The translations under genes and the position numbers were made by a program. 5,609 nucleotides of DNA, from NCBI GenBank assembly GCA_947169005.1, contig CAMVOG010000160.1, positions 1 to 5,609 of the forward strand. Direction: 5' to 3'. Numbering within the stretch: position 1 is the stretch's first letter; each line of letters begins with the position of its first letter. Origin of the DNA: an uncultured Clostridia bacterium (GTDB lineage: Bacteria > Bacillota > Clostridia > Oscillospirales > Oscillospiraceae). Shown piece by piece: positions 1 to 5,220 of the stretch. Under the pieces are notes generated by a model. The model worked only from the letters and a program-made list of their open reading frames with translations, did not search any database and was not told the origin of the DNA.

Positions 1-1047
1 GGGCTCGGCCCGGGCGATCTCGGCCCGCAGGGCCTCCGTGAGCGCGGCGGTGACGACCAGCAGGGCGCTGCCGCCGTAGGCGTCCTCCAGGGGCAGAGGC
101 CCCTGGGCGGGCTCGTTCTCAAAGGGCAGCAGGGCCAGCCACTTGCGGATCTTGTCCAGGTCGGCGGCCTCCAGGGCCTCCTCGCCCGGGAGACTGCGCC
201 CGGCGCCGCCGACGGCCCGCCCGGCCGCGCCGCGCTTCCGGCTGACGCAGTGCAGCGCGACGCAGGCCGCCGCCTCGCAGACCGTGTCCGCCCGGGCCAG
301 GGCCTCCTCGCCCTCGGCCCCGTGGGCACAGTTGTCTATGAAGATAGACAAGTTTTCCCGGATGGGCTGCTCATACTGCTTCACATAGAGCTCCCCCCGG
401 GCGGCGCTCTTTTTCCAGTGGATCTGCTTGAGCGGGTCGCCGGGGCGGTAGGCCCTGGCCCCGGCAATGCTGCTGCCGCTCTCGGAGGAGAGCAGGTAGC
501 GCTCCCCGAAGAGCTTTTCATCCGCCACGTCTGCGTAAAGGGAGGAGGGGGCCTCCGTGCGGGGATAGACCGTCAGCTCCGGCTGGCGGTAGAAGTGCAG
601 CCGCCGCATATCGAAGCGCATGGGCAGCAGGCCGAACACGTCCGTGACCCGCATGGTGGTGATCCCGATGGGGTAGACCCCCCGGTAGGGCATGGAGACC
701 TTGAAGTCGAACTCCTTTTCCGCGAAGGGCAGCAGACTGAAGGAGACCTGGCGGTTTTCGCTGGGGGCCGCCAGCTCCACGTCCAGCCGCATCATGGACA
801 GGGGGAAGGGCTTCTCGTTCATAATGGTCAGGTGCAGCGTGGTCTCGCTCCCCTTGGGGGCGATGCTGTCGTCCAGCTTCTGGGTATAGGAAAAGGTGCG
901 CACGGTCCAGTGATTCAGCGCCAGCAGCGCCAGGATCAGCAAAATCTGCGCAAGGAGAAGGATAAACCACAGCCGCATCCCGGTATAGAGCCCCGCGAAG
1001 AGCAGCACCGGCATCGCCAGGTAGTAGAGGAAGCGGACCGCCTTCAT
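1..1047 (-). CDS. DUF58 domain-containing membrane protein (3' end beyond window)
   Basis: 349 codons are visible and the frame is still open at the left edge, so the C-terminus is missing. Residues about 4-24 and 26-45 are two hydrophobic segments forming a membrane hairpin, as is usual at the N-terminus of this family. A beta-rich middle part follows, with 'RGVYPIG' (122-128) and 'DVFGL' (136-140). The DUF58 hallmark lies at 198-226: an R-x-Y-x-P-G-D motif (residues 198-204), then 'IHWKKSAARGELYVKQYE'. The 'IFID' strand (235-238) begins the von Willebrand-A-like half, but D238 is followed by N-C, so a full DxSxS metal site is not seen. The start overlaps the stop of the MoxR gene in an ATGA and has only a weak ribosome site, which points to translational coupling. 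DUF58 proteins are generally encoded with MoxR ATPases; the exact role is unknown and assembly or maturation of envelope proteins is proposed. Residues about 263-290 are unusually rich in Ala, Gly and Arg. Confidence 0.9.
   Translation of the reverse strand, partial: MKAVRFLYYLAMPVLLFAGLYTGMRLWFILLLAQILLILALLALNHWTVRTFSYTQKLDDSIAPKGSETTLHLTIMNEKPFPLSMMRLDVELAAPSENRQVSFSLLPFAEKEFDFKVSMPYRGVYPIGITTMRVTDVFGLLPMRFDMRRLHFYRQPELTVYPRTEAPSSLYADVADEKLFGERYLLSSESGSSIAGARAYRPGDPLKQIHWKKSAARGELYVKQYEQPIRENLSIFIDNCAHGAEGEEALARADTVCEAAACVALHCVSRKRGAAGRAVGGAGRSLPGEEALEAADLDKIRKWLALLPFENEPAQGPLPLEDAYGGSALLVVTAALTEALRAEIARAEP
332..351. repeat. Perfect 8-bp inverted repeat inside the DUF58 gene
   Basis: TTGTCTAT (332-339) and ATAGACAA (344-351) are exact reverse complements separated by 4 bases, giving an AT-rich hairpin in an otherwise very GC-rich gene. 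It covers codons 233-239 (L-S-I-F-I-D-N), which include TTG, TCT and ATA, codons the gene otherwise avoids. It lies in coding sequence and its function, if any, is unknown. Confidence 0.6.
1044..1047 (-). other. ATGA stop/start overlap (MoxR to DUF58)
   Basis: On the minus strand the TGA stop of the MoxR gene (1046-1044) and the ATG of the DUF58 gene (1047-1045) share bases. The nearest purine-rich stretch before the DUF58 ATG is poor, so ribosomes finishing MoxR probably reinitiate here, keeping the two products in step. Confidence 0.85.
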
Positions 1048-1982
1048 GACACCGCCGGGACCTTGATATCCCGGAGCAGGGAGATGAGGACGCTTCTGCG
1101 GCTCTCTCCCCGGAGCCCGCTGCGGCGGTCCAGCACCAGGCGGTGGGCCAGCACCGCGGGGGCCAGCTTCTGCACGTCGTCGGGCAGGGTGTAGTCCCGG
1201 CCCAGGAAGAGGGCCCGGGCCATGGCGGCCTCCATGAGGGCGATGCAGCCCCGGGGGCTGATGCCCAGGGTGACGCGCTCATCCTTGCGGGTGGCCTCCG
1301 CGATGGCGACGATATAGTCCAGCACCGCGTCGGCGCAGGCGACCTTTTTCCGCTCCTCCCGCAGGGCAAGAATGTCCTCGGCGGAGGCCACGGGCTCCAG
1401 CCGCTCCAGGGGCCGCTCGGTCATGTTGCGGCGCAGGATGTCCAGCTCCTCCCCGTGGCTGGGGTAGCCCAGGGAGAGCTGCATGAAGAAGCGGTCCAGC
1501 TGGGCCTCGGGCAGGGGATAGGTGCCCGTATGCTCCACGGGATTCTGGGTCGCCAGCACGATAAAGGGGCTGGGCAGGGGATAAGTGACGCCGTCGATGG
1601 TGAGCTGGGCCTCCTGCATGGCCTCCAGCAGGGCGGACTGAGTCTTGGGGCTCGTGCGGTTGATCTCGTCCGCCAGCACGATCTGTGCCATGAGCCCGCC
1701 GAAGCAGACCTCCCGCTCCCCGGTCTTGGGGTTGAAGGCCGTGTAGCCCGTCACGTCCGAGGGCAGCAGGTCCGGCGTGAACTGGATACGGGAATAGGAG
1801 CAGTTGAGGGACTTGGCCAGCGCCGTGACGAGGGTGGTCTTCCCCAGCCCCGGCACGTCCTCGATCAGTACGTGCCCGCCGCAGACCAGCGCCAGCAGCA
1901 GCGCCTCCACCTGGGCCTCCTTGCCCACGATGACCTTTCCGATGTTTTCCTTGACGTTTTCCACCAGCTTGATGACAGACAT
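1044..1982 (-). CDS. MoxR family AAA+ ATPase
   Basis: This 312-residue protein has the usual length and full motif set of a MoxR-type AAA+ ATPase (AAA_3 core plus C-terminal lid). Walker A is 'EDVPGLGKTT' (41-50), Walker B 'IVLADEIN' (101-108), sensor 1 'ATQNP' (144-148), the conserved 'PEAQLDRF' with R164 as candidate arginine finger (158-165), and sensor 2 'GISPRG' with R244 (240-245). No membrane segment is seen, so it is cytoplasmic. These ATPases are thought to act as chaperone-like remodelers that help assemble or activate partner proteins; here the partner is presumably the DUF58 protein encoded next in the operon. The start at 1982 is chosen because 'GGTGAG' lies just upstream and because the first residues then match the family. 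The frame stays open for another 60 codons to 2162, but that stretch is not conserved in character and contains the promoter. The substrate is unknown. Confidence 0.95.
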   Translation of the reverse strand: MSVIKLVENVKENIGKVIVGKEAQVEALLLALVCGGHVLIEDVPGLGKTTLVTALAKSLNCSYSRIQFTPDLLPSDVTGYTAFNPKTGEREVCFGGLMAQIVLADEINRTSPKTQSALLEAMQEAQLTIDGVTYPLPSPFIVLATQNPVEHTGTYPLPEAQLDRFFMQLSLGYPSHGEELDILRRNMTERPLERLEPVASAEDILALREERKKVACADAVLDYIVAIAEATRKDERVTLGISPRGCIALMEAAMARALFLGRDYTLPDDVQKLAPAVLAHRLVLDRRSGLRGESRRSVLISLLRDIKVPAVS

Positions 1983-1985
1983 ACG

Positions 1986-1991
1986 CTCACC
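1986..1991 (-). promoter_or_regulatory. Ribosome binding site of the MoxR gene
   Basis: GGTGAG on the minus strand ends 3 bases before the ATG at 1982. It matches the 3' part of the full anti-16S complement (GGAGGTGA), for which a short spacer is expected. It supports the 312-residue form over the longer reading frame. Confidence 0.6.
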
Positions 1992-2022
1992 GCTTTCGTA
2001 GTAATGGGGTATAGATAAAAAC

Positions 2023-2051
2023 AGCATACCATCTGCGGCCCCGGATTGCAA
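2023..2051 (-). promoter_or_regulatory. Predicted sigma-A promoter of the MoxR-DUF58 operon
   Basis: Read on the minus strand, TTGCAA (2051-2046, 4 of 6 to the -35 consensus) and TATGCT (2028-2023, 4 of 6 to the -10 consensus) are separated by exactly 17 bases, and a TG one base before the -10 makes it an extended -10. Transcription would start near 2016, leaving a leader of about 34 bases. This is a by-eye match. Confidence 0.5.
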
Positions 2052-2090
2052 GTTTTCCGGGGCAGAAAGCGAAAATTCGCCGGGGAAAAC
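2052..2090. repeat. Nested inverted repeats upstream of the MoxR promoter
   Basis: GTTTTCC (2052-2058) pairs with GGAAAAC (2084-2090). Inside this lies a shorter dyad, GCGAA-AA-TTCGC (2069-2080). The structure directly abuts the predicted -35 box of the MoxR promoter, a position where an activator or repressor could bind. No known operator consensus was recognised. Confidence 0.4.
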
Positions 2091-2106
2091 AAGAGGGGAA
2101 ACAAGA
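2082..2106. repeat. Short tandem duplication, about 13 bp
   Basis: GGGGAAAACAAGA (2082-2094) is followed at once by GGGGAAACAAGA (2095-2106), the second copy lacking one A. It overlaps the right arm of the inverted repeat at 2052-2090 and lies in the divergent intergenic region, so it could be a doubled protein-binding site or a replication-slippage product. Confidence 0.6.
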
Positions 2107-2134
2107 GGGCGGGCTTTTTTCATTGCACCCACAG

Positions 2135-2172
2135 GCACAGCTTGCCGCAAAATACCCATCACTGTGCTGTGC
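2135..2172. repeat. 7-bp inverted repeat in the divergent intergenic region
   Basis: GCACAGC (2135-2141) and GCTGTGC (2166-2172) are exact reverse complements with 24 bases between. They lie upstream of the predicted plus-strand promoter. The long spacer and short arms make a chance match possible. Confidence 0.3.
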
Positions 2173-2201
2173 TTTTCCCCGCAATTTTATCACAATCGCT
2201 A

Positions 2202-2230
2202 ATAGCATTTCCCGGAGCGTCTGATATAAT
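2202..2230 (+). promoter_or_regulatory. Predicted extended -10 promoter of the methyltransferase-like gene
   Basis: TATAAT at 2225-2230 is a perfect -10 box and is preceded by TG plus one base (2222-2224), giving an extended -10. The hexamer 17 bases upstream, ATAGCA (2202-2207), is a weak -35 (3 of 6), which extended -10 promoters tolerate. Transcription would start near 2237 with a leader of about 40 bases, too short for most riboswitches. A small dyad, GCTA-A-TAGC (2198-2206), overlaps the -35 position and could be an operator. Confidence 0.65.
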
Positions 2231-2262
2231 AAAAGCATACAAGCGGAAACCTTATTTTGAAC

Positions 2263-2268
2263 AGGGAG
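2263..2268 (+). promoter_or_regulatory. Ribosome binding site that fixes the start at 2278
   Basis: AGGGAG sits 9 bases before the ATG at 2278. The in-frame TTG at 2257 lies upstream of it and the ATG at 2269 abuts it, so neither is suitable. The ATG at 2284 is possible but is spaced further away. Confidence 0.75.
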
Positions 2269-2277
2269 ATGACAGCT

Positions 2278-3330
2278 ATGAACATGGACCTTTGGATTCT
2301 GGAACAGATCGCCACGCGGGACAAGAAAGCGATGCCGCTTCTGTCCTATCCGGCGGTGCAGCAGCTCTTTATCACGGTGGACAAGCTCGTGAATTCCTCC
2401 ACCGAGATGGCCCTGGGCGTGCGGCTGATCGCGGACCGCTACAACATGCCCTTCGCCACCACGTATATGGACCTGTCCGTGGAGGCCGAGGCCTTCGGCG
2501 CCACATGCACCTATCACGCCATGGACATTCCCACCATCACGGGCCAGCTGGTCTCCACCCAGGAGCAGGCCGACGCCCTGCAGATCCCCGAGATCGGCGC
2601 GGGCCGCACCGGGAAGGTCCTCCGCGCCCTGGGCAAGACCCTCACCCTCGTGACGGACCGCCCCGTTTTCGCCAACTGCACCGGCCCCTTCTCCATGGCG
2701 GGCCGCCTCATGGACGTGAACGAGATCCTGCTGCTGACCTATGAGGAGCCCGAGCTGGTCCACACGGTGCTGGAGAAATGCACCCGGTTCCTGCTCAAGT
2801 ATATCAAGGCCATGAAGCTCATGGGCGCCAACGGCGTCATCATGGCGGAGCCCCTGGCGGGCCTCATGTCCCCCGGCCCCATGCAGGAGTTCTCCTCCAA
2901 ATACGTGCGCCGCATCGTGGACGAGCTGCAGGACGAGGAGTTCGTGATCTGCTATCACAACTGCTCCAACGCCATTGAAAAGAAGGTGGACGCCGTGATC
3001 GCCACCGGGGCCAAGATGTTCCACTTCGGCGACAAGGCCGATATGTGGGAGCTGCTGAACAAGCTGCCCAAGGACGTGATCGTCATGGGCAATATCAGCC
3101 CCTCCGCCGTCTTCATGGGCGACAGCACCGACAAGATGGCCACGGACACCCAGGCCCTCCTGCGCAAGTGCATGGTCTTCCAGAATTTCATGATCTCCTC
3201 CGGCTGCGATATCCCCGCCGCCACCCCTCTGGCGAATATCGACAAGTTCTTCGAGGTTATCGACCTGGGCTATCACAAGGCCAAGCTCTGGGGCCAGATC
3301 CACCGCGCTTATACTCTCCCCGAGGTCTGA
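2278..3330 (+). CDS. Uroporphyrinogen decarboxylase superfamily protein, MtaA/MtbA-like (putative zinc-dependent methylcobamide methyltransferase)
   Basis: This 350-residue protein has the single-domain TIM-barrel length of the URO-D superfamily. Seen in the sequence: 'MDLSVEAEAFGA' (64-75), 'GPFSMAGRLM' (136-145), 'YHNC' with H227 and C229, 'GNISPSAVFMGD' (271-282) and 'SSGCDIP' with C310 (307-313). H227-x-C229 plus C310 reproduce the H-x-C-x(n)-C zinc site of methylcobamide:thiol methyltransferases such as MtaA, MtbA and CmuA-type enzymes, in which zinc activates the acceptor thiol. The protein lacks the N-terminal arginine-rich substrate motif of HemE, so heme synthesis is unlikely. It is expected to be cytoplasmic and to move a methyl group between a corrinoid protein or free cobamide and a thiol or similar acceptor; the actual substrates are inferred and unknown. 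It is transcribed alone from its own promoter and ends at a strong terminator. Codons are heavily biased to C or G in third position, which suggests good expression and creates long false frames on the opposite strand. Confidence 0.85.
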   Translation: MNMDLWILEQIATRDKKAMPLLSYPAVQQLFITVDKLVNSSTEMALGVRLIADRYNMPFATTYMDLSVEAEAFGATCTYHAMDIPTITGQLVSTQEQADALQIPEIGAGRTGKVLRALGKTLTLVTDRPVFANCTGPFSMAGRLMDVNEILLLTYEEPELVHTVLEKCTRFLLKYIKAMKLMGANGVIMAEPLAGLMSPGPMQEFSSKYVRRIVDELQDEEFVICYHNCSNAIEKKVDAVIATGAKMFHFGDKADMWELLNKLPKDVIVMGNISPSAVFMGDSTDKMATDTQALLRKCMVFQNFMISSGCDIPAATPLANIDKFFEVIDLGYHKAKLWGQIHRAYTLPEV

Positions 3331-3341
3331 GCGGGAGCGGG

Positions 3342-3373
3342 AAAGAGCGAAAGAGCAAAAGAGCAAAAGAAAG
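3342..3373. repeat. 8-bp tandem repeats, AAAGAGCA-type
   Basis: AAAGAGCG (3342-3349), AAAGAGCA (3350-3357), AAAGAGCA (3358-3365) and a diverged AAAGAAAG (3366-3373) follow each other with an exact 8-base period between the stop codon and the terminator stem. Read on the minus strand the tract is pyrimidine-rich and provides T-runs after the hairpin. Confidence 0.7.
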
Positions 3374-3405
3374 CCTCCGGCGCAGTCGCGCGCCGGAGGC
3401 TTTTT
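3370..3405. terminator. Strong factor-independent terminator, probably bidirectional
   Basis: GCCTCCGGCGC (3373-3383) pairs perfectly with GCGCCGGAGGC (3390-3400) around a 6-base loop, and A3370-3372 can extend the stem with T3401-3403. TTTTT (3401-3405) follows on the plus strand. On the minus strand the hairpin is followed by TTTCTTTT and further T-rich sequence, so it can end both the plus-strand methyltransferase-like gene and the converging ZIP gene. The rest of the gap (3406-3502) shows no gene; it holds only a small dyad, CGGAT-CA-ATCCG, at 3457-3468. Confidence 0.93.
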
Positions 3406-3502
3406 GGTGCTCAGCCAGCGAAGAAAGCCGCTTTCCTTTTTTTCAACGTTTTCCTGCGGATCAATCCGTGACCCGCCCATCCTTTACAAGCGATCCCGCT
3501 TT

Positions 3503-4294
3503 TTATCCGAGCGCCGCGTCCAGGGCCATCATCAGGCTGAAGCCCACCGCGAAGGAAAGGACCCCGATGTTGGAGTGCTTCCCCGCGGACATTTCCGGGA
3601 TCAGCTCCTCCACCACCACGTACAGCATTGCGCCCGCCGCGAAGGAGAGCAGGTAGGGCATCGCCGGGACCACCAGGCTGGCCAGCAGAACGGTCAGAGC
3701 GCCGAAGACCGGCTCCACCGCCCCGGACAGGACCCCCAGCAGGAAGGATTTCCCGCGGCTCTTGCCCTCCGCGAAGAGCGGCATGGAAATGATCGCGCCC
3801 TCGGGGAAGTTCTGTATGGCGATGCCCAGGGCCAGGGCCAAAGCGCCGCCCGCCGCGATCCCGCCGGAGCCCGCCAGCAGCCCCGCGTAGACCACGCCGA
3901 CCGCCATCCCCTCGGGGACGTTGTGCAGCGTTACGGCGAGGACCAGCATGACGGTGCGGTCCAGCCTGCTTCTGGGCCCCTCCGGCTGATCCGCCTGGCC
4001 GACGCTCCTGTGCAGGTGGGGAATGACGTGGTCCAGCAGCAGCAGGAAGAGCACGCCCAGCCAGAAGCCGATGAAGGCCGGGAGAAAGGCCCAGCGCCCC
4101 CAGCTCTCCGCCTGGTCAATGGCCGGCAGGATCAGGCTCCAGATGGAGGCCGCCACCATGACGCCCGCCGCGAAGCCGGTCAGAGCCCGCTGTATGCCGC
4201 CCTTCAGCTCCTTTTTCAGAAAGAAGACGCAGGCGGCGCCCGCCGCTGTGCCGAAAAAGGGGATCAAAAGCCCCCAAAGGATCGATTTCACCAT
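3503..4294 (-). CDS. ZIP family divalent metal transporter (GufA-like)
   Basis: This 263-residue, very hydrophobic protein has about eight membrane segments, the usual size for bacterial ZIP transporters. The two metal-site helices are clear: 'HNVPEG' (124-129) and 'QNFPEG' (161-166). The second has Gln where many ZIPs have His, a pattern typical of the GufA branch. A third conserved patch, 'EELIPE' (229-234), and 'DHVIPHLH' (88-95) before a hydrophilic loop (about 96-112) may also bind metal. The protein sits in the cytoplasmic membrane and probably imports Zn2+ or another divalent metal; which one cannot be told from sequence. AAGGAG ends 8 bases before the ATG and fixes the start. It follows the upstream methyltransferase gene by 50 bases with no terminator and no convincing promoter, so co-transcription is likely. 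No zinc-regulator (Zur-like) site was recognised. Confidence 0.92.
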   Translation of the reverse strand: MVKSILWGLLIPFFGTAAGAACVFFLKKELKGGIQRALTGFAAGVMVAASIWSLILPAIDQAESWGRWAFLPAFIGFWLGVLFLLLLDHVIPHLHRSVGQADQPEGPRSRLDRTVMLVLAVTLHNVPEGMAVGVVYAGLLAGSGGIAAGGALALALGIAIQNFPEGAIISMPLFAEGKSRGKSFLLGVLSGAVEPVFGALTVLLASLVVPAMPYLLSFAAGAMLYVVVEELIPEMSAGKHSNIGVLSFAVGFSLMMALDAALG

Positions 4295-4302
4295 GCGTAT
4301 CG

Positions 4303-4308
4303 CTCCTT
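4303..4308 (-). promoter_or_regulatory. Ribosome binding site of the ZIP gene
   Basis: AAGGAG on the minus strand, 8 bases before the ATG at 4294, is a near-ideal Shine-Dalgarno sequence. Confidence 0.8.
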
Positions 4309-4344
4309 ATACAGTATGAGATGGTCCCGGGCCTGCGCAGAGCC

Positions 4345-5190
4345 TTACGCCGGGGTCCTTCCCCTGAACTCGATCCGCACGATCACCATTTTTACCAGGC
4401 TGTCGCAGAAGCGGATCATCAGCTTGTGAAAGAGGCCGACCTCCCCGTAAATGTCCCGGTAGCCCCGCATATAGCTTTTAGCGCTGACGGAGGAGAAATC
4501 CTCGCTCCAGCCCCGCAGAGCGGAGGCGTCTTCCAGCGAGAAATAGGCGTCCACGTCCGTGATGCCCGCCTCCTTCAGCCAGGTTTTGGTCATCAGCTTC
4601 GCCCCGCGCCCGTTGCAGGCGTCAAAGGCCAGCACCGCGCCCGGAAAGCGCCCCGCCAGCTTCCGGAAGAGGGCCTTCATGTCCTCGGTCTTAAAGTAGT
4701 AAAAGACGCCCGTGGCGAAAAATACCGCGCCCTCCGCGCCGTCGACCGCGTCCATCCACCTCCCGTCGTTCAGATCAAAGCCCAGGTTCGTTTCCCGCTC
4801 CCTCGGGGGGAGAAGCTCGTTTCGGACGGCGATCACGTCCGGCAGGTCGATGTTGTATCCCCGGCAAGTGCCGTTGTCGCACTTCCGGAAGGTATCGTCC
4901 AGGCCGCAGCCCAGATTCACCACGGCGGCCCTCGGGTGGGCCTTCAGATAGTCCCGCACCTCGCAGCCGACGTCATACTGCCGCTGGGCCACCTCCAGCG
5001 CGCCGAAAAGCCCCGCCGCGCTCTCCATTTTCTTCCCCTTCTCGGCGAAGTCATAGTCCAGCATGGCGCAGAGGCGCTCCGCCTCCGGGTCCTTGAACAG
5101 ATGCGGAAAGCGCTCGGAGCAGACCTTGCGCCCGTAGAGCGGGATGACAAGGGTCTCCTGCACGCTGTTTTTTTCAATGTGGTATTTCAT
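4345..5190 (-). CDS. Class I SAM-dependent methyltransferase, leucine carboxyl methyltransferase (LCMT)-like
   Basis: This 281-residue protein has the LCMT/PPM1-like arrangement. An N-terminal segment contains 'VQETLVIPLYGRK' (10-22) and 'LDYDFAEKGKKM' (44-55). The SAM-binding motif I is 'VVNLGCGLDD' (90-99). The acidic strand end 'YNIDLPDVI' (112-120), with D115, would hold the SAM ribose. 'FFATGVFYYF' (157-166) is the motif IV/V region. No signal peptide or membrane segment is evident, so it should be cytoplasmic. Bacterial members of this family methylate carboxyl or hydroxyl groups of small molecules, including some polyketide intermediates; the substrate here is unknown. GGAGGGA lies 4 bases before the ATG, supporting the start. 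It follows the ABC ATPase gene by 30 bases and precedes the ZIP gene by 50, so all three are probably co-transcribed. The strong SAM-binding motifs make the class secure; the precise family is less so. Confidence 0.85.
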   Translation of the reverse strand: MKYHIEKNSVQETLVIPLYGRKVCSERFPHLFKDPEAERLCAMLDYDFAEKGKKMESAAGLFGALEVAQRQYDVGCEVRDYLKAHPRAAVVNLGCGLDDTFRKCDNGTCRGYNIDLPDVIAVRNELLPPRERETNLGFDLNDGRWMDAVDGAEGAVFFATGVFYYFKTEDMKALFRKLAGRFPGAVLAFDACNGRGAKLMTKTWLKEAGITDVDAYFSLEDASALRGWSEDFSSVSAKSYMRGYRDIYGEVGLFHKLMIRFCDSLVKMVIVRIEFRGRTPA

Positions 5191-5194
5191 GCTG

Positions 5195-5201
5195 TCCCTC
5201 C
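5195..5201 (-). promoter_or_regulatory. Ribosome binding site of the LCMT-like gene
   Basis: GGAGGGA on the minus strand, just upstream of the ATG at 5190. The 30-base gap it sits in holds no hairpin or promoter-like pair, which supports read-through from the ABC ATPase gene. Confidence 0.75.
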
Positions 5202-5220
5202 ATGCGTTTTGTTCATCGGT

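Noticed and set aside
250..1194. 314-codon plus-strand frame across the DUF58 gene
   Set aside because: It is antisense to the DUF58 gene and the 3' end of the MoxR gene, with no recognisable domain and a composition typical of a shadow frame.
1143..2018. 291-codon plus-strand frame across the MoxR gene
   Set aside because: It is antisense to all the MoxR motifs and rich in Gly, His and Gln without structure, so it is a shadow frame.
1983..2162. 60-residue N-terminal extension of MoxR
   Set aside because: The extension is not family-like, covers the predicted promoter and repeats, and the ATG at 1982 has a ribosome site and gives the normal MoxR length.
2278..3330. Annotation as HemE, uroporphyrinogen decarboxylase of heme synthesis
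   Set aside because: The HemE N-terminal arginine-containing substrate motif is absent, while the H-x-C...C zinc ligands of methylcobamide methyltransferases are present.
3423..3443. Second terminator: GAAAG-CCG-CTTTC followed by a T-run on the plus strand
   Set aside because: The stem is only 5 bp with a 3-base loop, far weaker than the hairpin at 3370-3405 just upstream of it.
1987..3480. 497-codon minus-strand frame opposite the methyltransferase-like gene
   Set aside because: It is antisense to a well-supported gene, has low-complexity Gly/His/Leu-rich sequence without domains, and is explained by the strong third-position GC bias of the real gene.
4333..4340. CTGCGCAG palindrome between the methyltransferase and ZIP genes
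   Set aside because: An 8-base palindrome in GC-rich DNA is easily due to chance, and there is no T-run or promoter next to it.
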